Shown here piece after piece: positions 53,182 to 60,840 of a DNA stretch of 64,000 nucleotides. Source of the DNA: G963665185 sp049723905 (lineage in GTDB: Bacteria; Desulfobacterota; Desulfovibrionia; Desulfovibrionales; Desulfovibrionaceae); assembly GCF_049723905.1 (NCBI RefSeq), contig NZ_JBJKFD010000001.1, forward strand, positions 4,490,651 to 4,554,650, in the 5' to 3' direction. Made by a program: the position numbers and the translations under genes. Positions within the stretch are counted from its first letter, which is position 1. Each line of letters opens with the position of its first letter. The notes beneath the pieces were generated by a model. It was not told where the DNA came from and searched no databases. It saw only the letters and a list, made by a program, of their open reading frames with translations.

Positions 53182-53352
53182 TCAGATTCCGTGATGCTTG
53201 AGCTTTCGTTGCAGCGTGCGCATGGTCAGCCCCAATTCGCGTGCCGAACAGCCTTTTTTCCACTTATTTTTTTCAAGCACCTGCAGCAGACTGCGTATGC
53301 CCTTGCTTTTTCCGATGAGGCTGCCGAATCGTGTGTTGCCGATCTTTAACAT
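53182..53352 (-). CDS. Small Fis-type (HTH_8) DNA-binding protein, possibly a remnant of a sigma-54 activator
   Basis: 56 residues from the ATG at 53352. The C-terminal 40 residues (LQVLEKNKWKKGCSARELGL, then TMRTLQRKLKHHGI) are the Fis/NtrC C-terminal helix-turn-helix with its usual ending. The receiver and AAA+ domains that normally precede it are missing, so this is either a free-standing DNA-binding protein or a fragment. No ribosome site is evident. I prefer this start to upstream ones because they would place palindrome site 3 inside the gene. Two sites lie upstream and two downstream, suggesting autoregulation. Confidence 0.5.
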   Translation of the reverse strand: MLKIGNTRFGSLIGKSKGIRSLLQVLEKNKWKKGCSARELGLTMRTLQRKLKHHGI

Positions 53353-53404
53353 ATTGAAAAATAAGCATAAAGCTTCAAAAGGAGAGGTGTTTCTTTTTTT
53401 TAAA

Positions 53405-53420
53405 GCGACATGGTTGTCGC
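53405..53420. promoter_or_regulatory. GCGACA-N4-TGTCGC palindrome, site 3
   Basis: GCGACA-TGGT-TGTCGC, 53 bp upstream of the small HTH gene start. Confidence 0.65.
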
Positions 53421-53471
53421 ACTGGGGATTGGAGGGATGAAAACCCGCGTGGGATAATGGTTTTTCCTGAT

Positions 53472-53487
53472 ACGACAATCCTGTCGT
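53472..53487. promoter_or_regulatory. ACGACA-N4-TGTCGT palindrome, site 4
   Basis: ACGACA-ATCC-TGTCGT; a weaker half-length version GACA-AGAA-TGTC follows at 53494-53505. Upstream of the small HTH gene and just past the end of the diguanylate cyclase gene. Confidence 0.6.
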
Positions 53488-53572
53488 GTCTCAGACAAGA
53501 ATGTCCTTGGGTGGCGTGTATTGGCTGAAAAGTTGAAAGAAACTGCTTTATTGGGGCTGAAAGCCCCCCAAA

Positions 53573-54739
53573 TTATGGTTGGGAGTCGGAAAACACTTCC
53601 ACCCTGTTGCGTCCTTTCTTTTTGGCCCGGTACAGGGCGGTATCGGCGTCCCGGAACAGGGAGTCCAAAGAGCTTCCCTTTCCGCTTTCCACTACGCCCA
53701 GGCTGATGGTGACTCTTTCGCCGTGGGCAAAAGGGTGTTTTTCCACTGCGCGCCGGAGCTTGTCTGCAACTTCGCGTGCGTCTCGATAGTTTGTTTCGGG
53801 CATGAGCAGGATGAACTCTTCGCCGCCAATGCGGGCGAACAGGTCGGACCTGCGGATATTTTTCTGCACCAGAGCTGCAAAATCCCGGAGTACATCATCA
53901 CCCCTGCCATGCCCGTAGGTGTCGTTGATTTTTTTGAAATGATCCAGGTCCGCAATAGCCAGGGAAAAAGGCCAGCCGTAGCGTTGGCTCAAATTGCAGA
54001 TATTGCGCGCCTCGTTCATGAAGGCCCGCCGGTTGGGAATGCCTGTAAGCTCGTCGGTAACGGCCATTTCTTTGATGCGGGTGAAACTTTGGTTCAATGA
54101 CTGGCGCATGGTCTCGAATGTCTGCCCCAGGATGGACAGTTCGTCCTTGCCTTTCCAGCGCAGGGGGCTGCTCAGGTCGCCCGTGGTGAGGAGTTTCGCC
54201 TGGGCGGTCAGCCGACGGATGGGCCGCAAAATAACGACGTAGGCCACGGGCAGCACAATACCAAGCCCCAGCAGGAGAATTGTCAGGAACAGCAGGGCGA
54301 TTTTTTTCTGCTCTTTGGCTATCTGCGGCTGGATGTATCCTTTGTCCACTGTCAGTTCGACGTAGCCGAGATATTCCTTTTCCAAAACAACATCCTTGCG
54401 CAGCGGCACAGGATGGCTTGGATTGAACTCCGCGGGTTTTGCTATGTTCACCAGGAACATTCCGTACAGCTCGGAGTAGACCTCGATGCGCAGTATCCGT
54501 TCATCGCGAATGATCATCTGGGCCGCATTGAGCGCTGTCCTCGGGGAAAAGGCGTACAGGGCATCCTGCGTGGAATATGCCAGCGAGTTGAGGGTTTCCC
54601 GGTGATATTCGGTAAGCTCGCTTTCCAGCTGCTTCCTTTCCAGGTGCAGGCCGAAGAGAACGCCGCAGATCAAAGGGACCATGATGCCCAGAGTAAGTGC
54701 CGCAAAGAGGCGGAAAGCGAGACTATGCAGTTTGTTCAT
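53573..54739 (-). CDS. Membrane diguanylate cyclase with HAMP domain
   Basis: 388 residues from the ATG at 54739. A first membrane segment (RLFAALTLGIMVPLICGVLFG), a ~130-residue periplasmic sensor, a second segment (IALLFLTILLLGLGIVLPVA) and a HAMP domain lead to GGDEF. The active site is GGEEF, with the RRSD inhibitory site five residues upstream, so it should be an active, feedback-inhibited c-di-GMP synthase. The C-terminus KKKGRNRVEV is typical. Confidence 0.95.
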   Translation of the reverse strand: MNKLHSLAFRLFAALTLGIMVPLICGVLFGLHLERKQLESELTEYHRETLNSLAYSTQDALYAFSPRTALNAAQMIIRDERILRIEVYSELYGMFLVNIAKPAEFNPSHPVPLRKDVVLEKEYLGYVELTVDKGYIQPQIAKEQKKIALLFLTILLLGLGIVLPVAYVVILRPIRRLTAQAKLLTTGDLSSPLRWKGKDELSILGQTFETMRQSLNQSFTRIKEMAVTDELTGIPNRRAFMNEARNICNLSQRYGWPFSLAIADLDHFKKINDTYGHGRGDDVLRDFAALVQKNIRRSDLFARIGGEEFILLMPETNYRDAREVADKLRRAVEKHPFAHGERVTISLGVVESGKGSSLDSLFRDADTALYRAKKKGRNRVEVFSDSQP

Positions 54740-54798
54740 TGTTTGCTGCTGGCCGGGCAAGTCATGCTCTGTGTGTCGTCGTGCACGTGGATTTTACC

Positions 54799-55573
54799 TC
54801 AAATGATGTTGTGTCGTAGTTGTTCGATGCGCTGTTTCATGGCCGGGGAACAGGCCGTTCTGGTTGCTGTCCACCCCATTCCCCGGCAGCCTCTTTCCGC
54901 CGCGGCTTTCAGCACGGCATGGCCGCTCGCCCGCAGCCTGAGAGAGAACGTCCGCCCCTGGTCGATGGGCTTGTGGGAAGGGCGGCGGCATTGCTGTCGA
55001 ACCACGCGTCCGGGTACTGCCCGGTAAAGCCGTCAGCATGCCCATCTGGGGATTTTCGTACCTTGCTCCCTGGGCATAACCACAGAAAAAACCCAGTATT
55101 CCGTGCTCGTAGGCTATGGAAACAAAACCTCTTTTCCCGCTTTTGCTGGCCATTGCAGCCAGGGCTCCGGCCAGAAAGGAACCTTCTTGCGCCGCCTGGA
55201 TAAATGAATACAGACTGGCCTGGTCATTTATGGTGTCGAATACGACGCAGCGTGTCTTGGGGTATCATTGTATACGTTTTTCCTGTTCCGGAATGTGGCT
55301 TCCATGCAAAAGAACGAGCGGCGAATAGCCTTGATTTGCCACAGCCTCTACATTGCTTGCGTATTGCTTCTGGTTCGTGTCTACAATTATTTCTTTGCAG
55401 CAGAGTTCGGTTTCTTTGATAACTCGCTCAACACCTTGGTGTATGGTTGTACTGAACGGATTATCTTCTATGTTTCCCTCATGCATTGCCAAAGGATTGA
55501 ATTCCTCTGCCATGCTTTGCGGAACGGGCAGCAGGGAAAAAACAAGGAGGCAAAAGACACGGGGAGAGCGCAT
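54799..55573 (-). pseudogene. Decayed BMP/PnrA-family substrate-binding lipoprotein gene
   Basis: Reading on the minus strand, an intact signal peptide (RSPRVFCLLVFSLLPVPQS) and family start (NIEDNPFSTTIHQGVERV) run to an in-frame TGA at 55267-55265. The homologous protein continues in the same frame (RCVVFDTINDQASLYSF, FLAGALAAMASKSGKRGFV, GYAQGARYENPQMGML). The remaining conserved blocks then alternate between two frames (ADVLSQAAG in one, ASGHAVLKAAAERG in the other, GVDSNQNGLFPG back again), so there are several frameshifts. The intact gene would have been a periplasmic receptor for an ABC importer of nucleoside or similar type. Confidence 0.82.
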
Positions 55574-55803
55574 GGGCCTTCTCGAAGAACAGAATTTTTT
55601 ATTATCAGATAACAAATTGATTATACCTTGAATTGGAAGAAAATCAATGCGGGGAATGAAAAACAAGGGTGCTTTTGGAGTGGTATAGACTGGTCGTGCG
55701 CGTCTGGCTGCGGGAATTGGATGATGAGAAAAGTGACATAAGAGTATGGCTGTTGCAGGAGAACACGGGCGTTGCTTCGGAATATTTGTTCGGAACCAAG
55801 ACA

Positions 55804-55844
55804 CAAAAAGAAGAATCCCCGACACAATGAAGTACCGGGGATTC
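55804..55844 (-). terminator. Terminator of the aldo/keto reductase gene
   Basis: Nine-bp stem GAATCCCCG / CGGGGATTC; on the minus strand it is followed by TTCTTTTTGTGT. Confidence 0.85.
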
Positions 55845-55880
55845 TGGTGGCTGTTTTTTCGCAGGCGCAAGTTGCACGGG

Positions 55881-56876
55881 TTATTTGTCGGTAATGCCTT
55901 TCATCCCTTCTTCGGGATAGCGCTCTCCTTCCACTGCATTGTAATGAAAGGTGGTTTCCAGAAGCTCCATTTCCTTGTCCGTAAGTTTTACTTCCAGAGC
56001 GGACACATTCTGCTCCAGGTATTTGATGTGCCGTGTGCCGGGGATGGGAATGACGTTGGCGTTGCGCTGCAACACCCAGCCCAGAGTAATGGCGGATGCC
56101 GGTACGTTTTTTCCCTCCGCGATGGCGGTGATGACTTCGGTCAGCTCCAGGTTGTGGCGCATGGCGTCCCCTTTGAAGCGGGGGAGCATGGAACGGAAGT
56201 CGCTTTGTTCCATGGTGGTTGAGCTTTTGGCCTTTCCGCTCAGGAGGCCGCGTCCCAGAGGGCTGTAAGCGACAAAGGCGGCTCCTGTTTGGGCACATGC
56301 GTCCAGAATCCCATTTTGTTCGGGCAGGCGTGTCGCCAGGGAGTACTCGCTTTGCACCGCGGCAACAGGATGTATTGCGGCAGCCCTTTTCAACTGATCT
56401 GCCGTGATCTCGCTGAAGCCGATCTGGCGGATCTTGCCTTCTTCCACAAGGCGGGCGAGGTCGGCTGTGATATCCTCGATGGGGCGGTCCGATGCCAGCC
56501 TGTGCACGTAATAGAGGTCTATGACATCCACGCCGAGCCGCTGCAGTGATGCCTCGCAGCAGGAACGCATGTATTGCGTGGAGTTGTCTATGGTACGGGC
56601 ATATTCGCCGGGAGCAGCCCGTTTGATGCCGAACTTCGTGGCAATGGCGATGTTGTTCCGCTTGTCCGCAATGAATTCGGCCAGCAGTTTTTCGTTGTGG
56701 CCGTGACCGTACATGTCCGCCGTGTCGTAAAAGGTCACGCCGAGTTCAAAGGCTCGGTCCAGTACGCGGCGCGACTGTGCGTCGTCGGATTCTCCATAGA
56801 ATTCGGACATGCCCATGCAGCCGAGGCCGAGGCGGGAAATGGCAAGATCTGTTGCGCCAAGTGTGGTGTATTGCAT
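55881..56876 (-). CDS. Aldo/keto reductase (AKR13-like)
   Basis: 331 residues from the ATG at 56876 with AAAAGGAG at eight bases. Barrel motifs: LGLGCMGMSEFYGESDD, catalytic TFYDTADMYGHGHNEKLL, IATKFG, DVIDLYYVHR (His) and the NADPH-binding PIPGTRHIKYLEQN. It reduces aldehydes or ketones with NADPH; the physiological substrate is unknown. Unlike the reductase at 44830 it has no iron-sulfur domain. It is a monocistronic unit between a pseudogene and a divergent DUF4198 gene. Confidence 0.93.
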   Translation of the reverse strand: MQYTTLGATDLAISRLGLGCMGMSEFYGESDDAQSRRVLDRAFELGVTFYDTADMYGHGHNEKLLAEFIADKRNNIAIATKFGIKRAAPGEYARTIDNSTQYMRSCCEASLQRLGVDVIDLYYVHRLASDRPIEDITADLARLVEEGKIRQIGFSEITADQLKRAAAIHPVAAVQSEYSLATRLPEQNGILDACAQTGAAFVAYSPLGRGLLSGKAKSSTTMEQSDFRSMLPRFKGDAMRHNLELTEVITAIAEGKNVPASAITLGWVLQRNANVIPIPGTRHIKYLEQNVSALEVKLTDKEMELLETTFHYNAVEGERYPEEGMKGITDK

Positions 56877-57142
56877 TGAAAACTCCTTTTTTTTCGTCAC
56901 TTGCTGGGCGTCGCAAGTTTTTTGGCAGGCATGGCTTAAATGTTTGCCACCTGCCCGGTAATGCTCCGGAGGGTCTCCCCAGCAGCATGAGTGAGAAGAT
57001 AAGGAGAAATTTTTCATATGTATAATATGGATTTGCAATGTGATTAAGACGATATTCGTCTTGTAGGCGGGGTGATAGTTGTTGCGAATGAAATCCATAT
57101 TCATTATCTTCCTGAGGTTCAACGAGCCAAAGGAGGCCTTCT

Positions 57143-57979
57143 GTGAAACGACCGCTTATAGCATTTCTTCTTGCCCTGGCCCTGTGCGTGCCTGCTGTTT
57201 CGTCCGCGCATTCCCTATACATCCAGGCGTCCCGCTACCATGTCCACAAGGGCAAGAGCTCACCCATGTTTTTCTGCTATGGCCACCACATCCCGGTGGA
57301 TGACGCCATTCGCCGCAAAAAGCTTCACGTCGTGCAGGTGCATGCGCCCAATGGGACGACTTCCGATGTTGCCTTGCGTGATGAAAAATCTCTGCATTCG
57401 TATGTCATTACCTACGACCAGCCCGGCACCTATGTGCTGACAGCCGAAACAACACCCGGCTATTTCACCATGTGGAAGGATCTCAAAGGGCGCAAGCGGC
57501 ATTTGATAGGCCCCATGAGCGCCTTGGGAGACAAGGCGCAGGAAATCTTTTCCAGCCTTCGCAGCAGCCAGTGGACCAAAACCTATGTGGTATGCGAAGA
57601 GCCGTCAGCCGAGTTCCCAGCCTTTATCGGGCTGCCTCTGGAATTGGTTCCGGTAAAGGATGTTTCCAAGCTGAAAAAAGGGGAATCCCTGGAACTCCAG
57701 GTGTATATGGATGGAAAGCCCTACACGGGAAAGGGATTCTGGGACGCGACCTACAATGGTTTTTCCACCTGCGCCGAAGATATGTATGTGCCTCGGCGGG
57801 AAGTGGCCGACGGCGTGATTCGCCTGCCCGTGGATGTTACGGGGCGCTGGTTTGTCCGCTTCTATACAAAAACTCCGGCACCGCAGGGCACAAAGGAATT
57901 CCTGCAGGAAAAGAAGACCACCACGTTGGTCTTTGAAGTGCCCAACGAGCGGAAAAGGCCCAAGATAGATTCCCACTGA
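57143..57979 (+). CDS. DUF4198 domain-containing periplasmic protein
   Basis: 278 residues from a GTG at 57143 with AAAGGAGG upstream. A signal peptide (RPLIAFLLALALCVPAVSSA) ends just before HSLYIQASRYHVHKGKSS, the usual mature start of DUF4198 proteins. Two beta-rich halves follow (GTYVLTAETTPGYFTMW; PVDVTGRWFVRFYTKTP). Family members often sit beside cobalt or nickel transport genes and are thought to handle metals in the periplasm; cobalamin genes lie about 1.3 kb away here. The exact role is unknown. Confidence 0.85.
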   Translation: MKRPLIAFLLALALCVPAVSSAHSLYIQASRYHVHKGKSSPMFFCYGHHIPVDDAIRRKKLHVVQVHAPNGTTSDVALRDEKSLHSYVITYDQPGTYVLTAETTPGYFTMWKDLKGRKRHLIGPMSALGDKAQEIFSSLRSSQWTKTYVVCEEPSAEFPAFIGLPLELVPVKDVSKLKKGESLELQVYMDGKPYTGKGFWDATYNGFSTCAEDMYVPRREVADGVIRLPVDVTGRWFVRFYTKTPAPQGTKEFLQEKKTTTLVFEVPNERKRPKIDSH

Positions 57980-57991
57980 TGGAATTGGTTG

Positions 57992-58022
57992 TCCCCGGCG
58001 TTGCGTCTGCCGACGCCGGGGA
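57992..58022. terminator. Hairpin between convergent genes
   Basis: Ten-bp stem TCCCCGGCGT / ACGCCGGGGA with an 11-base loop and no T-run. It lies between the stops of the DUF4198 and CNNM genes and may terminate both weakly or protect their 3' ends. Confidence 0.6.
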
Positions 58023-58039
58023 TACCTGCACAGCCAAAG

Positions 58040-59092
58040 TTATTTTTCAGGGCGAATTGCCGCGTTCTTGCGGAGTAGTTGCTGCCTGCGCTCCAGAGCC
58101 AGGGCCCGCATGTCCACGGCCGGGTCCGTGTCATCCACGATTTCCCGCCCCAGAATTTCTTCCAGAATATCCTCCAGAGTGATGACCCCGGCGAGCCCTC
58201 CGTATTCATCCAGCACAACAAACAAATGGAAGCGGCTTTCCAGAAGCTGGCGCAGAACCGCATCCAGAGGGGCGTTTTCCAGTACAAAGCGTACCGGGTG
58301 CATGAGGCTTTCCAGGGGGGCCTCCCCCTGTCCGTGGGCCAGGGCCTCGAATACCTCGCGCCGGGTGACGATGCCCACCACGTCTTCCTTGTCCTTGTCG
58401 TATACCGGGAAGAGGCTGTGCGGCCATTGCCGGGTGGACTGCATGGCTTCGTCAAGGCTCATGTGTACCGGCAGGGAAAAGATGACGGTGCGTGGCGTCA
58501 TCACCTGATGCACCTGCCGGGTATCCAGGGTCAGGATATTCTGGATGGTCTTTTCTTCCTGCGGGGTGATTTTCCCGGCTTTGTATACAAGCGAGGCCAG
58601 GGTGCTGATGTCCTGCTCCGTGGCTTGCGGTCCGGCCTTTCCGCCGCCTACGGAACGGGACAGAAAACCGCAGGCCCAGATGACCGGGCCGAGTGCCCAG
58701 ATAAGCCAGGAGAGCGGACGTGCCAGCAAGGGGGCAAGGCGCGAGTTGTGCACAATGCCGATGGTTTTGGGCAGGATTTCGGAAAAGACCAGTATGACGA
58801 GGGTAAAGACCAGGGCGAACCAGCCCAGGGTCTTTTCTCCAAACACATGGGCCCAGGCCGCGCCCGCCAGCGAAGCACCCATGGTGTGGGCCACGGTGTT
58901 CAGGGTCAGAATGGCGGTAATGGGTTTGTCCACATCTTCGCGCAGGGCGAAAAGCAGATCCCCGGATTTGTGCCCGGCCTCGCGCAGGGCTTCTATTCTG
59001 CTCCAGGGGATGGAGTAGAGAACGGCCTCGGCAATGGAGCAGAGAAAACTGACCCCCACGGCAAGGCTTACGGCAAAAATAAGTTGAAGCAT
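58040..59092 (-). CDS. CNNM/CorC-type membrane protein (DUF21 plus CBS pair)
   Basis: 350 residues. The DUF21/CNNM transmembrane domain (residues ~1-170, with IFAVSLAVGVSFLCSIAEAVLY and the acidic/Pro ILPKTIGI block) is followed by two CBS domains (VMTPRTVIFSLPVHMSLDEA; LFVVLDEYGGLAGVITLEDI). The small CorC_HlyC C-terminal domain found in longer relatives is missing; the protein ends soon after the second CBS. Such proteins are implicated in magnesium or cobalt export or in sensing via nucleotide binding. Confidence 0.92.
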   Translation of the reverse strand: MLQLIFAVSLAVGVSFLCSIAEAVLYSIPWSRIEALREAGHKSGDLLFALREDVDKPITAILTLNTVAHTMGASLAGAAWAHVFGEKTLGWFALVFTLVILVFSEILPKTIGIVHNSRLAPLLARPLSWLIWALGPVIWACGFLSRSVGGGKAGPQATEQDISTLASLVYKAGKITPQEEKTIQNILTLDTRQVHQVMTPRTVIFSLPVHMSLDEAMQSTRQWPHSLFPVYDKDKEDVVGIVTRREVFEALAHGQGEAPLESLMHPVRFVLENAPLDAVLRQLLESRFHLFVVLDEYGGLAGVITLEDILEEILGREIVDDTDPAVDMRALALERRQQLLRKNAAIRPEK

Positions 59093-59287
59093 TCGTGGCT
59101 CCTCAAGCAGATGTATGATGGAACAAATCCAAGTGACTTTGACTTCAGTGTCGTTGCGTCAAGAATAGCATCTCGGCACAAGGGCGCAACCGATGAGTTG
59201 CCAAGGGAACTCACTCCGCATCCTGACGGTGCCCAGGGGCGGAAAACCGTCTTTCCAAAGTCGGGGTCTTGCCCTATCGTGCTCTCC

Positions 59288-59974
59288 ATGAATTACCTTT
59301 CCGATCCTTACGAAATCGAACGCCGGTCCATGGCCATCATCGATGGCGAAGTCCCGTCTCCCCGCGCTTTTAATGGCGTGGCCTGGCAGGTGGTGCGCCG
59401 CATGATCCACACCACGGCGGACTTTGAATTGCTCGATCTGGTCCGCTTTCACCCGGATGCCGTGGTGCAGGGCATGGCCGCCCTGGCATCCGGATGCACC
59501 ATATTCACGGATACACGCATGGCCTGCATGGGCATACCCCAGCGCCGTCTCGATCCTCTGGGCTGCAGGGCCGTCAGCTTCATGGCCGATGCGGACGTGG
59601 CCGAAGAAGCGCGCAGGCAGCATACCACAAAGGCCGTGGCCTCGGTGGACAAAGCCGTGGCTGATCCTTCCGTGGAAATCTACGTCATCGGCAACGCGCC
59701 CACCGCGCTGCTGCGTCTTGTCGAACATATCGAAGCAGGGAATGTGCAGCCCGCGCTCGTGGTTGCCATGCCCGTGGGGTTCGTCAATGCGGCGGAATCC
59801 AAGGACCTGTTCATGGAAAAATCTTTGGCTCCCTACATTGCGGTGCAGGGGCGGAAGGGCGGTTCGCCGCTTGCCGCCTGTGTGGTCAATGCTCTGGCCC
59901 AGGCCGTGCTGGACGGCGTGTCCGAACAGGCCATTCTCGGGGATTCCGATACGGAAACCGGAGGCGGGGAGTAG
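59288..59974 (+). CDS. cobH: Precorrin-8X / cobalt-precorrin-8 methylmutase
   Basis: 228 residues from the ATG at 59288; no strong ribosome site precedes it. The catalytic His is H41 in RRMIHTTADFE. Further family blocks are GCTIFTDTRMACMGI, VIGNAPTALLRL and MPVGFVNAAESKDL, ending in GGSPLAACVVNALAQ. It moves the C11 methyl to C12 to form (cobalt-)hydrogenobyrinic acid in the corrin ring pathway. The next gene follows after two bases. Confidence 0.94.
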   Translation: MNYLSDPYEIERRSMAIIDGEVPSPRAFNGVAWQVVRRMIHTTADFELLDLVRFHPDAVVQGMAALASGCTIFTDTRMACMGIPQRRLDPLGCRAVSFMADADVAEEARRQHTTKAVASVDKAVADPSVEIYVIGNAPTALLRLVEHIEAGNVQPALVVAMPVGFVNAAESKDLFMEKSLAPYIAVQGRKGGSPLAACVVNALAQAVLDGVSEQAILGDSDTETGGGE

Positions 59975-59976
59975 CC

Positions 59977-60747
59977 ATGACACAGGTGTACTTCATAGGC
60001 GCAGGCCCCGGCGACCCCGATCTGATAACGGTCAAGGGACGCAGGCTTATTGAACAGGCCGATCTGGTTGTGTACGCAGGCTCGCTGGTGCCCGCCGAAC
60101 TGGTCGCCTGTGCCCGCAAGGACGCCAAAGTGGTGGATTCGGCTCCACTGACCTTGGAAGAAACCCACGCCCTGCTTTTGCAAACCGCACAAGACGGTGG
60201 ATTGGCAGTGCGGGTACATACGGGCGATCCTTCCCTGTTCGGAGCTATCCGTGAGCAAATGGCCCTGCTGGACCGGGACGGAGTGGAGTACGAGGTGGTG
60301 CCCGGCGTGACCGCCGCATTCGCCGCGGCGGCGCAGGCAAAAGTGTCGTTTACGGTTCCCGGAGTCGTGCAGAGCTTGTCCATATGCAGGGCGGGCGGAA
60401 GAACGCCCGTGCCCGAGGCCCAGGAAGTGGAGCGCATGGCCGAGCATGGCGGCGCAATGGCCGTGTATCTTTCGGCCCACGATGCAGCCAAGGTGCGCAA
60501 TGCCCTGCTGCAAGGCGGTCTTTCCCCGGACACCCCCGTGGTCATCGGCCACCGTGTCGGCTGGCCCGGCGGCGAGACGCGCCAAACCCGGCTGGAGGAC
60601 ATTCCCGCAACCGCCGAAGCCATGGGCGTAACCCGGCAGGCGGTTTTTCTGGTGCTACCGGGCGAAAACGCGGGCAATAAAGCTTCCAAATTGTACGATG
60701 CCGACTTTGCCCACGGGTACCGGGAAGCCGACGGGCAAAAAGAGTAA
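59977..60747 (+). CDS. cobM: Precorrin-4 / cobalt-precorrin-4 C11-methyltransferase
   Basis: 256 residues. The tetrapyrrole methylase start VYFIGAGPGDPDLITVKG, the LVVYAGSLVP block and RVHTGDPSLFGAIREQ are diagnostic of CobM/CbiF. The SAM-site PGVTAAFAAAA and late VVIGHRVGWP are also seen. It methylates C11 of the corrin precursor with SAM. It is coupled to cobH (two-base gap) and the pair ends at a strong terminator. Confidence 0.95.
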   Translation: MTQVYFIGAGPGDPDLITVKGRRLIEQADLVVYAGSLVPAELVACARKDAKVVDSAPLTLEETHALLLQTAQDGGLAVRVHTGDPSLFGAIREQMALLDRDGVEYEVVPGVTAAFAAAAQAKVSFTVPGVVQSLSICRAGGRTPVPEAQEVERMAEHGGAMAVYLSAHDAAKVRNALLQGGLSPDTPVVIGHRVGWPGGETRQTRLEDIPATAEAMGVTRQAVFLVLPGENAGNKASKLYDADFAHGYREADGQKE

Positions 60748-60785
60748 GGCTGCCCGCTCCGTATTTTTATCATTATATATACAAA

Positions 60786-60822
60786 ACGCCCTGCCACCAT
60801 TCCGGTGCAGGGCGTTTTTTTA
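60786..60822 (+). terminator. Terminator after cobM, bidirectional
   Basis: Stem ACGCCCTGC / GCAGGGCGT, which can be lengthened through CACC / GGTG if one base is bulged. A-run on one side and seven T on the other, between convergent cobM and the phosphatase gene. Confidence 0.93.
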
Positions 60823-60840
60823 GTTGTGGCGTGTTACGGT

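Noticed and set aside
53353..53478. Upstream extension of the small Fis-type protein
   Set aside because: It would translate through one of the GCGACA palindromes and adds no recognisable domain.
55258..55275. In-frame TGA in the BMP-like gene read as a selenocysteine codon, since selA is nearby
   Set aside because: Several additional frameshifts downstream show the gene is broken, and a solute-binding protein has no reason to use selenocysteine.
59093..59287. Cobalamin riboswitch upstream of cobH
   Set aside because: An AAGGGAA-like segment occurs, but the other conserved B12-box elements are not found in order.
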